DNA of 64,000 nt, taken from positions 186,001 through 250,000 of the forward strand of contig NZ_VTAW01000003.1 in the NCBI RefSeq assembly GCF_008245225.1, given 5' to 3'. The DNA is from Natrialba swarupiae. Its GTDB lineage: Archaea > Halobacteriota > Halobacteria > Halobacteriales > Natrialbaceae. The notes beneath the pieces were generated by a model. It was not told where the DNA came from, did no database searches, and saw only the letters and a program-made list of their open reading frames with translations. Within the stretch, counting starts at the first letter, position 1. Every line of letters begins with the position of its first letter. Of this stretch, positions 45,567-54,791 are shown one piece after another. A program made the position numbers and the translations under genes.

Positions 45567-46496
45567 TTACTTCCCTCCGACCTCCTCTCGATACAGTCTG
45601 AGATAGATCAGCCCGTACGTAAGCATCACCATCAGCATGACGACGGCGATGGCGCTTGCAAGGCCCATCTCACCCAGATGGAACGCACGCCGATAGATGT
45701 AGACGGGTAACACCATCGACGAGTTCCCAGGTCCGCCACTCGTCATCACGTAGATGAGCGTAAAGTGGTTGAGTGACCAGAGACTCATCAGCAACGTCAT
45801 CACGATCGCGACCGGCTGGAGGAACGGCAGCGTGATGTGGCGGAACGAATCCAGTTTCGACGAGCCGTCGACGTGTGCCGCTTCGTAGAGGTCATTGGGG
45901 ATCCCCTTCATCCCGGCGAGGAACGTGAGCATGAAAAACGGGAAGTTCCGCCAGACCCACGCGAGCATCACCGAGAACAGCGCATAGCGGGAGCTTGCGA
46001 TCCAGGGAAGCCCCTCGCTGATTCCGGCGAGCCGAAGGAAGCCGTTGAGCGGCCCGAGTTCGAAGTTGTACAGCAGTCGCCAGTTCAACGCGATCGAGAT
46101 GAACGGGATCGCCCACGGGAGCAAGAGCAACGTCGTCGCGACCGATCGCCCGGTGAACTCGCGGTTGAGCAAGATCGCAAAACCGAGCCCGATCAGCGCC
46201 ATGATCACGACCGCTGCGAACGCCCACACGAGCGTGTTTCGCATGATGATCCAAAACTCCGTCCAGCCGAGAATGTAGGCGTAGTGGTCGAGGCCGACCC
46301 ACTGCGGGTCGGCGATACCGTCGTACTCGAAGAAGCTGAGGTAGATTCCCCTGAACAGCGGATAGACGCTTACCAGCCCGAGTACGAGCAGCGAGGGCAG
46401 GAGAAAGAGCCACCCCCAGAAACTCTCCTTCGAAAGCCAGTGGTAGTACTCCCGAGGGAGTTCGGCGTTACGTATCGATTGTATTCGTGTTGACAT
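45567..46496 (-). CDS. sugar ABC transporter permease (MalF type, CUT1 family)
   Basis: A 309-residue permease with six membrane helices, starting SWF/LLPSLLVLGLVSVYPLFRGIYLSFFEYDG in its first helix. The coupling loop is YEAAHVDGSSKLDSFRHITLPFLQP. It follows the binding protein gene by 36 bases and is followed directly by the second permease. Together with those and a MalK-type ATPase at 51038 it completes an importer. Confidence 0.9.
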   Translation of the reverse strand: MSTRIQSIRNAELPREYYHWLSKESFWGWLFLLPSLLVLGLVSVYPLFRGIYLSFFEYDGIADPQWVGLDHYAYILGWTEFWIIMRNTLVWAFAAVVIMALIGLGFAILLNREFTGRSVATTLLLLPWAIPFISIALNWRLLYNFELGPLNGFLRLAGISEGLPWIASSRYALFSVMLAWVWRNFPFFMLTFLAGMKGIPNDLYEAAHVDGSSKLDSFRHITLPFLQPVAIVMTLLMSLWSLNHFTLIYVMTSGGPGNSSMVLPVYIYRRAFHLGEMGLASAIAVVMLMVMLTYGLIYLRLYREEVGGK

Positions 46497-46532
46497 TCGT
46501 GCTAAATATAGTGAGAGCTATCGGTCGGCCAC

Positions 46533-48110
46533 CTACTCGTAGGGGTTCCAGATCTGGGGCGTCCCGTTGTCGCCGCTGATCCAGTCCTGCAGTTCGTCCG
46601 GGACGTCCTCGAGTTCCGGTTCGTCGGTGTTCTCCTCGACGTCGTAGTCCACTTCGTCGTCGACGCTCTCTCTGACCTGGTTGGCCATATCGACGACCGC
46701 TTCCTTGGGATCGTCGTCCGCGCCCAGAATGCCGGAGATCGCGACCGAGTAGGCGTCCGTCGATCCCTCGAGATCGCCGAGGAACGGCGCGTTCCGCTCG
46801 GGGCCGGAGATGCCGTACCGGACGCTCTGTTCGGCCTGATCCAGGCGGGTCTGGATCCACTCGTCGGGGATGTCGGTCGTGTTTTCGGTAAACGGCGGAA
46901 TCTCCTCCTGTGCTTCGCGAACGGGGAGGAAGTTCGGCGTTGCCTGTGGGAAGTAGCCTTCCATCGTGTCGGGGAGGGTCATGTACTCGACGAACGACAG
47001 CGAGAGGTCGTCGTCGGCGTCGTGTTCGGTGTAGTCGGAGTCGAACACGGAGAGACAGCTTCCGCCCATGAACGCCGAGTTGGTCCCCATTGGCCCCTCC
47101 GGGATCGTCGAGAGTTCGGTTACGTCGGCGACGTCGTCACCGTCGTCGATCATCTCGTTTGCGGCGTCGCCGCTGTTGATCATGAACGCGGCGTTGCCCT
47201 CCCGGTAAAGCTGTTCGGCGTCGGTGCCGTCCATACCCGCCCAGCCGCCGGGTGCGATATCCCACTCCTCCTGGAAACTCGCCATCCAGAGGTGAGCGAA
47301 CAGCGACGTCGGGGAGTCGATTTCGACGGACCACTCCTCGCCGTCGTGATCGTAGAACGATCCACCGGACTGAGCGGTCGCGCCGTACACGACCTGGCCG
47401 GTTCCCGTCGCCTGCGCACCCGAGGAGGTGAACCCGGTCTCGTCGGTCTCCGATTCGACGTCCATCGCCATCTCGATCATCTCCTCCCACGTCTCGGGAA
47501 CGTCGTTGTGCCCGGCGTCGTCGAGGAGGTCCATGTTGGCGTAGAAGTTGCGAACCTCGACGAACCACGGGAAGCCCCAGACGTCGCCCTCGTAGTTCCC
47601 CCAGAACGAGGGCGTATCGTACCAGTCGTCGTATTGCTCGAACAGTTCCGTGTTCGGCCGGACGACGCCGGATGAGCCGTAGTCGACGGCGTGCTCGTTC
47701 GCCATCTCGCTGACGTTCGGCGTATTCTGGCCCTGAATCGCGGCCTGCCACTGTTCGAAGACCTGATCCCAGGTGATAACGTTCGTCGTCAGGTTGATCT
47801 CCTCGTCGGTCCACTCTTCGAACGCCGCCGCAGTCTCCTCGATCGCTTCGGTCTCCTCGGGGATGTACCCCCGCATCGTCCACCAGACGAAGTCCTGCTC
47901 GCTGGTCGTCTCGGTCTCGTCTTCGCCGAGACAGCCCGATACCCCGACGGCCGCCCCTGTGGCACCCATCGCGCCTGCCGTCTCGAGAAAGCCGCGCCGG
48001 GAGTACTCGTCGTCCGTTCGTTCGTCGGTATCGAACTCGGAACTCGCAGTGGGCGAGTCGGACTCTACACTGTTTGCACTGGTAGCACCGGACGTATTCG
48101 TCCCTGACAT
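46533..48110 (-). CDS. sugar ABC transporter substrate-binding lipoprotein (CUT1)
   Basis: A 525-residue extracellular binding protein from ATG 48110 (MSGTNTSGATSANS); the longer open frame upstream covers the AT-rich promoter. After an acidic lead, SRRGFLETAGAMGATG is a Tat signal and GVSGCLGE a lipobox, so it is exported folded and lipid-anchored. The mature part has the DFVWWTMRGYIPEETEAIEE start of family 1 binding proteins and a WGFPWFVEVRNFYANMDLL segment near residue 200. It delivers sugar to the two adjacent permeases. Confidence 0.92.
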   Translation of the reverse strand: MSGTNTSGATSANSVESDSPTASSEFDTDERTDDEYSRRGFLETAGAMGATGAAVGVSGCLGEDETETTSEQDFVWWTMRGYIPEETEAIEETAAAFEEWTDEEINLTTNVITWDQVFEQWQAAIQGQNTPNVSEMANEHAVDYGSSGVVRPNTELFEQYDDWYDTPSFWGNYEGDVWGFPWFVEVRNFYANMDLLDDAGHNDVPETWEEMIEMAMDVESETDETGFTSSGAQATGTGQVVYGATAQSGGSFYDHDGEEWSVEIDSPTSLFAHLWMASFQEEWDIAPGGWAGMDGTDAEQLYREGNAAFMINSGDAANEMIDDGDDVADVTELSTIPEGPMGTNSAFMGGSCLSVFDSDYTEHDADDDLSLSFVEYMTLPDTMEGYFPQATPNFLPVREAQEEIPPFTENTTDIPDEWIQTRLDQAEQSVRYGISGPERNAPFLGDLEGSTDAYSVAISGILGADDDPKEAVVDMANQVRESVDDEVDYDVEENTDEPELEDVPDELQDWISGDNGTPQIWNPYE

Positions 48111-48304
48111 TGTACCAACCAATAAATGAGCATAATACCATTTATATCTTTGTGAATTAAGCGCACGATCCTCAACAGTATAGTACACAGTGGTATCAAA
48201 CAACGCGAGTTAGCCGAACGTAACGGACGAGACCCGGCGGACACGTGGACGTAAGCCGACGGGGGATTCACTTATTAGGGATCGGACGTATCTCCCGAAC
48301 GAAC

Positions 48305-48496
48305 ATGGTCGTAGGCACCGTCTCGTCCCGGACGATCGGCATCTCCAGTGCACTCGGCATCGGTTTCGTAACGCTCGCGTCCCTCGGCATCTACTACATT
48401 TACACGCAGGCATGGGGACTCGTCTTCGAACTCGCGTACGTCATCGTCCTGTTGATCGTGTTCGCGATCGTCGCCGATCGATTGCTCATTCGGTGA
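48305..48496 (+). CDS. small two-helix membrane protein (63 residues)
   Basis: A 63-residue protein from ATG 48305. It has two hydrophobic helices, IGISSALGIGFVTLASLGIYYIY and LVFELAYVIVLLIVFAIVADRL. Small proteins of this form are common and conserved in haloarchaea but have no known function. It precedes the chaperonin-like gene by 58 bases and may share its transcript. Translation from GTG 48245 would add 20 hydrophilic residues. Confidence 0.65.
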   Translation: MVVGTVSSRTIGISSALGIGFVTLASLGIYYIYTQAWGLVFELAYVIVLLIVFAIVADRLLIR

Positions 48497-48554
48497 TCGC
48501 GGAACCCGTCACCACCAAAGAGTTTACTACCGCCACGGCTGATCTCACAGGAAG

Positions 48555-50225
48555 ATGCCAGAATCACGCTCGAGCACAGTCGGTAGTGTGGAACGGCTCT
48601 CGTCGACGGAGACGCGACGCGGGATCCAACGTGCGTCTCGACAGATGGGGGATCTCGTCCGGAGTACCCTCGGGCCGATGGGTGTCGACAAGATGGTCGT
48701 CCGGCGAATGCAAGACGATAGCGTCCGGACGTTCGTCAGCAACGACGGCGTCGCGATCCTAGAGGAGTTCGAGGGGGAGACGGAGAACCCGATCGCGAAC
48801 CAGTTCATCACGCTCGCCGAGGAACACGAAGACGACGTCGGCGACGGAACGACCACGACGACCCTGTTGGCGAGTGAACTGCTTTCCGCTGGCGTCGATC
48901 TGATCGACGCCGGCGTCCCGCCGACCGCCGTCGTCGACGGCTTCTCGATCGGTGCCCAACGCACACTCGAGGTCTGGAACGAGATCGGAATACCCGTCGC
49001 CGACGACGATCGGCCACAACACCGGGGTGCGTTCGACGTGTCGAAGCTCGAACGCATCGCTATCGGCGGCATGACCAACGGGCGGGCGGGAGCCTGGTCG
49101 CTCGAGCACCTCGCCGCCGCCGTCGTCGACGCCGTCTTCCACGCCTGGGAGCCTCAGCGAGGGACCGTTCACCTGGGCTACGTCTCCGTCGAGACGATTC
49201 CCGGCGGGGACGTCGCCTCCTCCGAACTGTTTCCGGGAGCGTTCCTTCCGTACGAACCGATGGTCGCCGATCGTGTCCTCCCCTCTGACGGCGGTGTCCT
49301 CCTCGTCGAAGGCTCGCTCGAGCCTCGCGAGATCCGCGCCGGTTCCGTGACGATCGACGCCGACGACGTCGCCGCCGTCGACGAGCGCGAACCCGAGCGC
49401 GAGCGAATCGCCGACGCCATCGCGCGTTCGAACGCCGCGGCAGTGTTCGTCACTGGCGACGTCACCGATGCGATCGGAACGGCACTCGCACACCGGAACG
49501 TCGCCTGTTTCCGAAACGTCAAGCGATCCGACGTCGACCGCCTCTCGCGGATCACCGGTGCCTCCGTTCGCGGCCCCGTCACGCCGACTGCACCCGCGTC
49601 GCCGGCCGAGTTCGGCCGGGGGAAGATCCGACTCCGCGAGGCCGGCGAGAACAGGACGTGGCTCGAGGTTGCCGCCCCTGACGGCGTCGACCCCCGGAGC
49701 GTTGGACTCGTCGTTCGCGGCGGGACCGAACGCGCGGCCGACGAAGCGAGACGACGTATCAAGGTCGGACTCAACGCCGTTCGCGCCGCGGTCAAACGAC
49801 CCGTCGCCGTTCCCGGCGGCGGGGCGGCCGACGTTGCCGCTGCACGGGCCGTCCGAGAGCTTTCCCCGCGGTTCGACGGCCGCGAACAGCTCGCCGTCGA
49901 TCGGTTCGCCGACGTACTCGAGTCGATTCCGCGGACGTTGGCGCGCAACGCGGGCCAGGACCCGATCGACGCCGTGACGGATCTGCGAGCTCGCCACGAC
50001 GACGGGAAGCGCCGTGCCGGAATCGACGCCACGGGTGCAGTCGTAGACGACGTGGTCTCGACTGGCGACGCCCTCGACGCACAGCTCGTTCGAACCAGCA
50101 GTCTCGCCCGGAGCGTCGAGTTCGCGAACTCGCTTCTGACCGTCGACAGCGTGATATTCGACACCTCGCCCCCGGTCGATCCCGAAGCATTTCCAGGACC
50201 GGAGAGACGTTTGGAACGGTACTAG
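48555..50225 (+). CDS. divergent group II chaperonin (thermosome-like) paralogue
   Basis: A 556-residue Cpn60/TCP-1-fold protein. The nucleotide-binding motifs STLGPMGVDKMVV, FVSNDGVAIL and DVGDGTTTTTLLASELL are clear, and PGGGAADVAAARAVREL near residue 420 matches the second nucleotide site. The middle apical-domain region is poorly conserved. It lacks the typical Gly-Gly-Met-rich C-terminal tail of thermosomes. This suggests a specialised paralogue rather than the main thermosome. It sits inside the sugar island between two parts of one transporter. Confidence 0.85.
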   Translation: MPESRSSTVGSVERLSSTETRRGIQRASRQMGDLVRSTLGPMGVDKMVVRRMQDDSVRTFVSNDGVAILEEFEGETENPIANQFITLAEEHEDDVGDGTTTTTLLASELLSAGVDLIDAGVPPTAVVDGFSIGAQRTLEVWNEIGIPVADDDRPQHRGAFDVSKLERIAIGGMTNGRAGAWSLEHLAAAVVDAVFHAWEPQRGTVHLGYVSVETIPGGDVASSELFPGAFLPYEPMVADRVLPSDGGVLLVEGSLEPREIRAGSVTIDADDVAAVDEREPERERIADAIARSNAAAVFVTGDVTDAIGTALAHRNVACFRNVKRSDVDRLSRITGASVRGPVTPTAPASPAEFGRGKIRLREAGENRTWLEVAAPDGVDPRSVGLVVRGGTERAADEARRRIKVGLNAVRAAVKRPVAVPGGGAADVAAARAVRELSPRFDGREQLAVDRFADVLESIPRTLARNAGQDPIDAVTDLRARHDDGKRRAGIDATGAVVDDVVSTGDALDAQLVRTSSLARSVEFANSLLTVDSVIFDTSPPVDPEAFPGPERRLERY

Positions 50226-50914
50226 AGGAGAAACGCGGAGATCACGCCTGCGAGCGTTACTGGCAGAACGCTCAGAACGCTTCGTTTTTCGTCGATCTCG
50301 TACAGTCGCCCGACGACTGGCAACATCAGGAACCCGACCACGATCCAGGCGATCGCCTTGAGGGTACGAACCGCGTGCATCTGTGGGGTGTCGTAGACGA
50401 ACGAGTACGACGTCATCGCGAACTCGGCCGCCTCCGCTCCGTTTCCGGAGACTCCCTCCGTGTGCAGGCCGTCAGGGGCACCGACCGTCGCCATCAGGAT
50501 CGTGGCGAGAAAAAAGACCGGGGCAAACAACGTCAACAGATACCCGCCGATCTTGAACACGTCCGTCTCCATGACGTGGTCGTCCGAGAGCGTTCCGGCG
50601 ACGACACCGATCAGGCCGAAGTACAGAAACCAGGAGAAGACGACGACGAACGCCCCGAACAGGAGATTGACGACGAGTGCGGCCGGCCAGGCGGGGAAGA
50701 CGTACCCCTCTGCGACGACGAACGGCTCGCTTACGTACTCGAACGCGCCTCGAGCGAGCGAGTGAACGGCGAGTCCGCACAGCGCCGGAAACCACCCGTA
50801 CCGGCGAACGACGGCGATCACGCCGTCGATATCGTTCGCCCCCAGCAGCTTCCGCCACGGCCGGAGAACCGTCCAGCCCGACGCTCGGTGGTCCGGATCG
50901 ACGCTACGACTCAT
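50222..50914 (-). CDS. Yip1-like polytopic membrane protein
   Basis: A 230-residue membrane protein from ATG 50914 with five hydrophobic helices after a hydrophilic N-terminus (RPWRKLLGANDIDGVIAVVRRYGW). The arrangement, with a short cytoplasmic head and five helices ending in VLSVLPVTLAGVISAFLL, is like YIP1-domain proteins; that assignment is tentative. Its stop codon overlaps the chaperonin-like gene's stop on the other strand. Confidence 0.65.
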   Translation of the reverse strand: MSRSVDPDHRASGWTVLRPWRKLLGANDIDGVIAVVRRYGWFPALCGLAVHSLARGAFEYVSEPFVVAEGYVFPAWPAALVVNLLFGAFVVVFSWFLYFGLIGVVAGTLSDDHVMETDVFKIGGYLLTLFAPVFFLATILMATVGAPDGLHTEGVSGNGAEAAEFAMTSYSFVYDTPQMHAVRTLKAIAWIVVGFLMLPVVGRLYEIDEKRSVLSVLPVTLAGVISAFLL

Positions 50915-50960
50915 ACTCGGTCCTGTCTCCACCCAATAAAAAAGCTGGCGTTCCCCTCAT

Positions 50961-51034
50961 ACGGATTGCTGTCCCCGTGTACCGCCGCACCCGCGACCGT
51001 GGGTCGGATGCGCCGGGCGGTCGGGACAGCATCC
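50961..51034. repeat. palindromic 3' repeat, copy 6 (74 bp)
   Basis: ACGGATTGCTGTCCC (50961-50975) and GGGACAGCATCC (51023-51034) are inverted ends, differing by one missing base. The copy starts 3 bases after the malK-type gene's stop on the minus strand, where TGA is again followed by a GGAT-type end. Confidence 0.7.
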
Positions 51035-51037
51035 ATC

Positions 51038-52243
51038 TCACGCAGTCGGCGGCGTCTCCTCACGAGTGAGATGCGCGACGTTGGTTCCCGTCTCTGCATC
51101 GAAAATATCCGCCTGCTCGAGGTCGAGGCTCAGGAACACGTCGGTGGCGTCTTCCGAGATCGACTCGGGTTCGATGAACGCCTTTCGCTCGTCGACTTCG
51201 GCCTCGGGTGCCGTCTGTTCGTCCTCGAGGGCGGCGGCGTCTCCGGTGACGAGACTCCCATCGTCGGCCTCCTCACCCAGTTCGAAGTACAGCAGGTCAC
51301 GAGCGCCGAGTGGTTCGATGATGTCGACGGACGCCGCGACGTGGCTGTCGTCGCGACGCTGGCTGACGCCGACGTGCTCCGGTCGGATTCCCAACTTCAA
51401 CCGCTCGGCGCCGGCGGCTTCGATCCGTCTGGCCCGTTCGGGACCGACCTCGATGTCGACGTCGCCGACGAGTCGCCCGCCGTCGTCGCCGGTCGACTCG
51501 TAGCTCACCTCGAAGAGGTTCATCGACGGGCTGCCGATGAACTGCGCGACGAACAGGTTCTTCGGGTCGTTGTACACCTCCCGGGGGGGTCCGACCTGCT
51601 GGAGCTTCCCGTGGTTCAAAATCGCGATGCGGTCCGACATCGTCATCGCCTCCTCCTGGTCGTGGGTGACGTAGATCGCCGTCGTCTCGAGTTCCTGTTG
51701 AATCCGCTGGAGTTCGGTCCGCATGTGTTTTCGAAGCTTGGCGTCCAGATTCGAGAGCGGTTCGTCGAACAGGAAGACGGCGGGCTCGCGAACGATCGCG
51801 CGGCCGGTCGCGACGCGCTGTTGTTGGCCACCCGAGAGCTGTTTGGGCAGGTCGTCGAGCAGTTCCGGTATACCCATCAACTCGGCGGCGTCCTCGACGC
51901 GGTCGTAGATCGCCTCGTCGGGGAGGTTCGTCGAGCGTTTGAGCCCGAACGCCATGTTTTCGCGAACGGAGAGATGTGGATACAGCGCATAGCTCTGAAA
52001 CACCATCGCGATGTCGCGGTGGCGCGGCGGCAGTTTGTTGACGCGCTCCTCGCCGATAGAGATCGTCCCCTCCGTAATCTCCTCGAGGCCAGCGACCATC
52101 CGTAACAGCGTCGATTTGCCGGATCCGCTGGGGCCGACCAGCGTGAGAAACTCGCCACCCTCGATCGTCAGGTTGAAATCCTCGACGGCGACGATATCGC
52201 CGTCGTACACCTTCGTCACGCTATCGAACTCGATCGAACTCAT
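51038..52243 (-). CDS. sugar ABC transporter ATP-binding protein (MalK/UgpC type)
   Basis: A 401-residue ATPase: Walker A GPSGSGKST, Q-loop FQSYALYPHLSVREN, signature LSGGQQQRVATGRA, Walker B VFLFDEPLSNLD and the switch His in THDQEEAM. The last 150 residues are the TOBE/regulatory extension, LGIRPEHVGVS, as in MalK. It is the expected energy subunit of the CUT1 importer at 44665-48110, though the chaperonin and Yip1-like genes stand between. AGAATATTAGG about 27 bases upstream of the ATG is its TATA box. Confidence 0.95.
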   Translation of the reverse strand: MSSIEFDSVTKVYDGDIVAVEDFNLTIEGGEFLTLVGPSGSGKSTLLRMVAGLEEITEGTISIGEERVNKLPPRHRDIAMVFQSYALYPHLSVRENMAFGLKRSTNLPDEAIYDRVEDAAELMGIPELLDDLPKQLSGGQQQRVATGRAIVREPAVFLFDEPLSNLDAKLRKHMRTELQRIQQELETTAIYVTHDQEEAMTMSDRIAILNHGKLQQVGPPREVYNDPKNLFVAQFIGSPSMNLFEVSYESTGDDGGRLVGDVDIEVGPERARRIEAAGAERLKLGIRPEHVGVSQRRDDSHVAASVDIIEPLGARDLLYFELGEEADDGSLVTGDAAALEDEQTAPEAEVDERKAFIEPESISEDATDVFLSLDLEQADIFDAETGTNVAHLTREETPPTA

Positions 52244-52343
52244 GGTCGCACAATTCGAAATCAGTCCCTAATATTCTTTGGGGTCAGTTCCGAAATGGAG
52301 GCTCGGTTCGGGTGACGAGAAATCGTCGGAGCGGGTCGGTCGG

Positions 52344-53792
52344 TTAGAAGCCGTCGTAGACCGTCTTCTCGATCGTGTAGAAGTCGATCCCTGCGTCACC
52401 CTGCTCGCGCCAGGTCTCGCTCGAGGACTGCTTGAACCCGCCGAAGGGGACGTGGAGTTCGAGACCGGTGGTCTTCGCGTTCACCTTCGCGACGCCGGCT
52501 TCGACCTCACGGACGAACCGCTCGGCCTCGGTGTGATCGTCGGTGACGATACTCGCAGAGAGACCGTACTGGACGTCGTTTGCGGCCGCGAGGCCGGCCT
52601 CGAAGTCCTCGACTTCGATCACGGCGAGGACGGGGCCGAACACCTCCTCCTGGGCGATTCGGAAGTCGTTGTCGACGCCCGAGAACACCGTCGGCTCGAC
52701 GTAGTAGCCGTCGCCGAAGCGGTCGCCCTCGGGTTGGCCGCCGCCGGTCTCGAGGGTCGCACCCTCGCGTTCGGCGACCTCGATGTAGTCGAGGGTTCCC
52801 TCGAGTTCGCTTTCGGTGACCTGTGGGCCCATGTCGTACTCGTCGCCGGGGCCGATCTCGATGGATTCGGCTTGCGCGACGACGGCATCGACGAACTCGT
52901 CGTAGAGGTCCGTGTGGACGATTGCGCGTGAGCAAGCGGTACAGGCCTGGCCCGTGACGCCGAAGGCGCCGTTGGCGACTATCTCCGCGGCATCCTCGAC
53001 GTCGGCGCTGTCGGATACCACGGTGGGGTTCTTCCCGCCGAGTTCGGTCTGGACGCGTTTGCCGTCGTCGGTGGCCTGATCGTACACCATGTGGCCGACC
53101 TCGCCGGAGCCGGTAAAGGAGACGGCGTCGACGTCCTCGTGGGTGACGAGCGTGTTTCCGACGGTGCTACCGGGGCCCGTGACGACGTTCGCGACGCCGT
53201 CGGGGAGGCCGGCCTCGTCGAGCGCCTCGAACAGCGCGACGGCGACGCCGGGTGCCACCTTCGCGGGCTTGAGGACGACCGTGTTACCGGTCGCAAGCGC
53301 GGGTGCGAGCTTCCACGCCGGGATCGCGATCGGGTAGTTCCACGGCGTGATCAGTCCGGCGACGCCGACCGGTTCGTCGACCGTATAGAGGTTCGTCCGC
53401 GGACCGCTGGCGGACTTGACGGTGCCGCCGAGGTCGCGGGTCTTCTCCGCGTAATAGTAGAAGATGTCGATCGCACGCTGTACCTCGCCGCCTGCTTCGG
53501 CGTGGGTCTTCCCCTCCTCGCGGGTGAGCAACTCGGTGAGTTCCTCCTTCCGATCGGCCAGGATCGATCCCGCCTCACGAAGGAGAGCGCCGCGTTCGGG
53601 TGCGGGTGTCTGACCCCACTCGTCTTGGGCCGTCGCCGCAGCCTCGACGGCGGCTTCGGCATCCGATCCGTCCGACAGCTGGTACTCGGCGACGACCTCC
53701 GCCGGTGTCGCCGGATCCGTCGTCTCGAACGTCTCGTTCGTTCGGGTGTCGATCCACTCTCCGTTAACGTAGTTCTGGTAGCGTTCAGTCAC
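52344..53792 (-). CDS. xacF: aldehyde dehydrogenase, probably 2-oxoglutarate semialdehyde dehydrogenase
   Basis: A 482-residue NAD(P)-dependent aldehyde dehydrogenase with E250 in ELGGKNP and the nucleophile C284 in GQACTACSR. GPGSTVGNTLVTHEDVDAVSFTGSGEVGHM is the dinucleotide region. Haloarchaeal relatives oxidise 2-oxoglutarate semialdehyde in the final step of the oxidative pentose pathway, yielding 2-oxoglutarate. The divergent neighbour encodes the preceding step, which strongly supports this substrate. The coding-strand CGTATACCTG lies about 25 bases before the ATG. Confidence 0.87.
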   Translation of the reverse strand: MTERYQNYVNGEWIDTRTNETFETTDPATPAEVVAEYQLSDGSDAEAAVEAAATAQDEWGQTPAPERGALLREAGSILADRKEELTELLTREEGKTHAEAGGEVQRAIDIFYYYAEKTRDLGGTVKSASGPRTNLYTVDEPVGVAGLITPWNYPIAIPAWKLAPALATGNTVVLKPAKVAPGVAVALFEALDEAGLPDGVANVVTGPGSTVGNTLVTHEDVDAVSFTGSGEVGHMVYDQATDDGKRVQTELGGKNPTVVSDSADVEDAAEIVANGAFGVTGQACTACSRAIVHTDLYDEFVDAVVAQAESIEIGPGDEYDMGPQVTESELEGTLDYIEVAEREGATLETGGGQPEGDRFGDGYYVEPTVFSGVDNDFRIAQEEVFGPVLAVIEVEDFEAGLAAANDVQYGLSASIVTDDHTEAERFVREVEAGVAKVNAKTTGLELHVPFGGFKQSSSETWREQGDAGIDFYTIEKTVYDGF

Positions 53793-53839
53793 GATCGAAT
53801 CGACGGTGTGCAGGTATACGATTCTTGTGATTTTACACT

Positions 53840-53859
53840 CACACCATCGACCTGGTGTG
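53840..53859. promoter_or_regulatory. inverted repeat between xacF and xacE, candidate operator
   Basis: CACACCA (53840-53846) and TGGTGTG (53853-53859) are perfect 7-bp arms with 6 bases between. The site is in the middle of the 129-base divergent promoter region, well placed for a regulator that controls both genes. Confidence 0.55.
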
Positions 53860-53860
53860 G

Positions 53861-53870
53861 CTCACGTGAG
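53861..53870. promoter_or_regulatory. perfect 10-bp palindrome next to the xac operator
   Basis: CTCACGTGAG directly follows the inverted repeat at 53840-53859. It lies about 20 bases before the TATA-like GCTATAATG (53886-53894) of xacE and could be part of a composite operator. Confidence 0.45.
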
Positions 53871-53921
53871 CGAACGAGCAGTAGAGCTATAATGCAAGAG
53901 CCTAATGATGGAGATACCCAC

Positions 53922-54791
53922 ATGCGTTACTATCAGCTCCGTGAGGAGGGAACACCTCGTCTCGCAGTCGAAGCGGCGGGTGGCGTATACGATATCACTG
54001 CGGCAACCCCCCGATTGCGGACGTTCGACGATCTCCTGTGTGCCGCTACGATCACCGACAGTTCAGCCGATACGGTTGCAAACGACCTTCTCGAGAAGGC
54101 AGCGACGCTTCCGAGCGACGCCCTCGAGAACGGCTCGGTATCAGCACCCGTCTTGGGAGAAGTCTGGGCCGCAGGGGTGACGTATCGTATCAGCGAGGAG
54201 GCCCGGAAATCGGAGAGTTCGATGCCGGAGATGTATCTCGACGTCTACGAGAACGATCGACCCGAAGTCTTCTTCAAGGCGACCCCGGATCGCACCGTCG
54301 GCCCCGGCGAGGGGGTCGGCATCCGCGCCGATTCGGAGTGGGACGTTCCCGAACCCGAACTCGGCGTCGTTCTCTCGGGCGAGGAAATCGTCGGCTACAC
54401 CATCGGCAACGACATGAGTAGCCGATCGATCGAGGGGAAAAACCCGCTCTATCTCCCCCAGGCGAAAGTGTACGATCGGTGTTGTTCGATCGGCCCCTGC
54501 ATCCGATCCGCCGATTCGATCGACGACCCACACGACCTCGAGATGTGGATGACCATCAGCCGCGACGGCGAGATCCGCTACGACGAGGCGACCAACACCG
54601 GCAAGATGGTTCGATCCGTCGAGGAACTCGTCGACTGCTACGTCGCCCACAACGCCGTCCCCGACGTCTCCGTCCTGCTCACCGGCACGTCGCTGGTCCC
54701 CGACGAGGGGTTCACCCTCGAGGAAGGAGACGTCATCGAGATCGGTCTCGAGGGGATTGGAACGCTTACGAACACGGTCGTTGAAGTGTAA
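53922..54791 (+). CDS. xacE: fumarylacetoacetase-fold 2-keto-3-deoxyxylonate dehydratase
   Basis: A 289-residue FAH-family enzyme. The start ATG 53922 is preferred over the in-frame ATG 53892, because GCTATAATG (53886-53894) looks like the TATA box. The metal site is typical of FAH: EPELGVVLSGEE, then GYTIGNDMSSRSIEGKNPLYLPQAKVYD, and GTSLVPDEGFTLEEGDVIEI. By the haloarchaeal Xac pathway it dehydrates 2-keto-3-deoxyxylonate to 2-oxoglutarate semialdehyde, the substrate of the divergent aldehyde dehydrogenase. Confidence 0.86.
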   Translation: MRYYQLREEGTPRLAVEAAGGVYDITAATPRLRTFDDLLCAATITDSSADTVANDLLEKAATLPSDALENGSVSAPVLGEVWAAGVTYRISEEARKSESSMPEMYLDVYENDRPEVFFKATPDRTVGPGEGVGIRADSEWDVPEPELGVVLSGEEIVGYTIGNDMSSRSIEGKNPLYLPQAKVYDRCCSIGPCIRSADSIDDPHDLEMWMTISRDGEIRYDEATNTGKMVRSVEELVDCYVAHNAVPDVSVLLTGTSLVPDEGFTLEEGDVIEIGLEGIGTLTNTVVEV

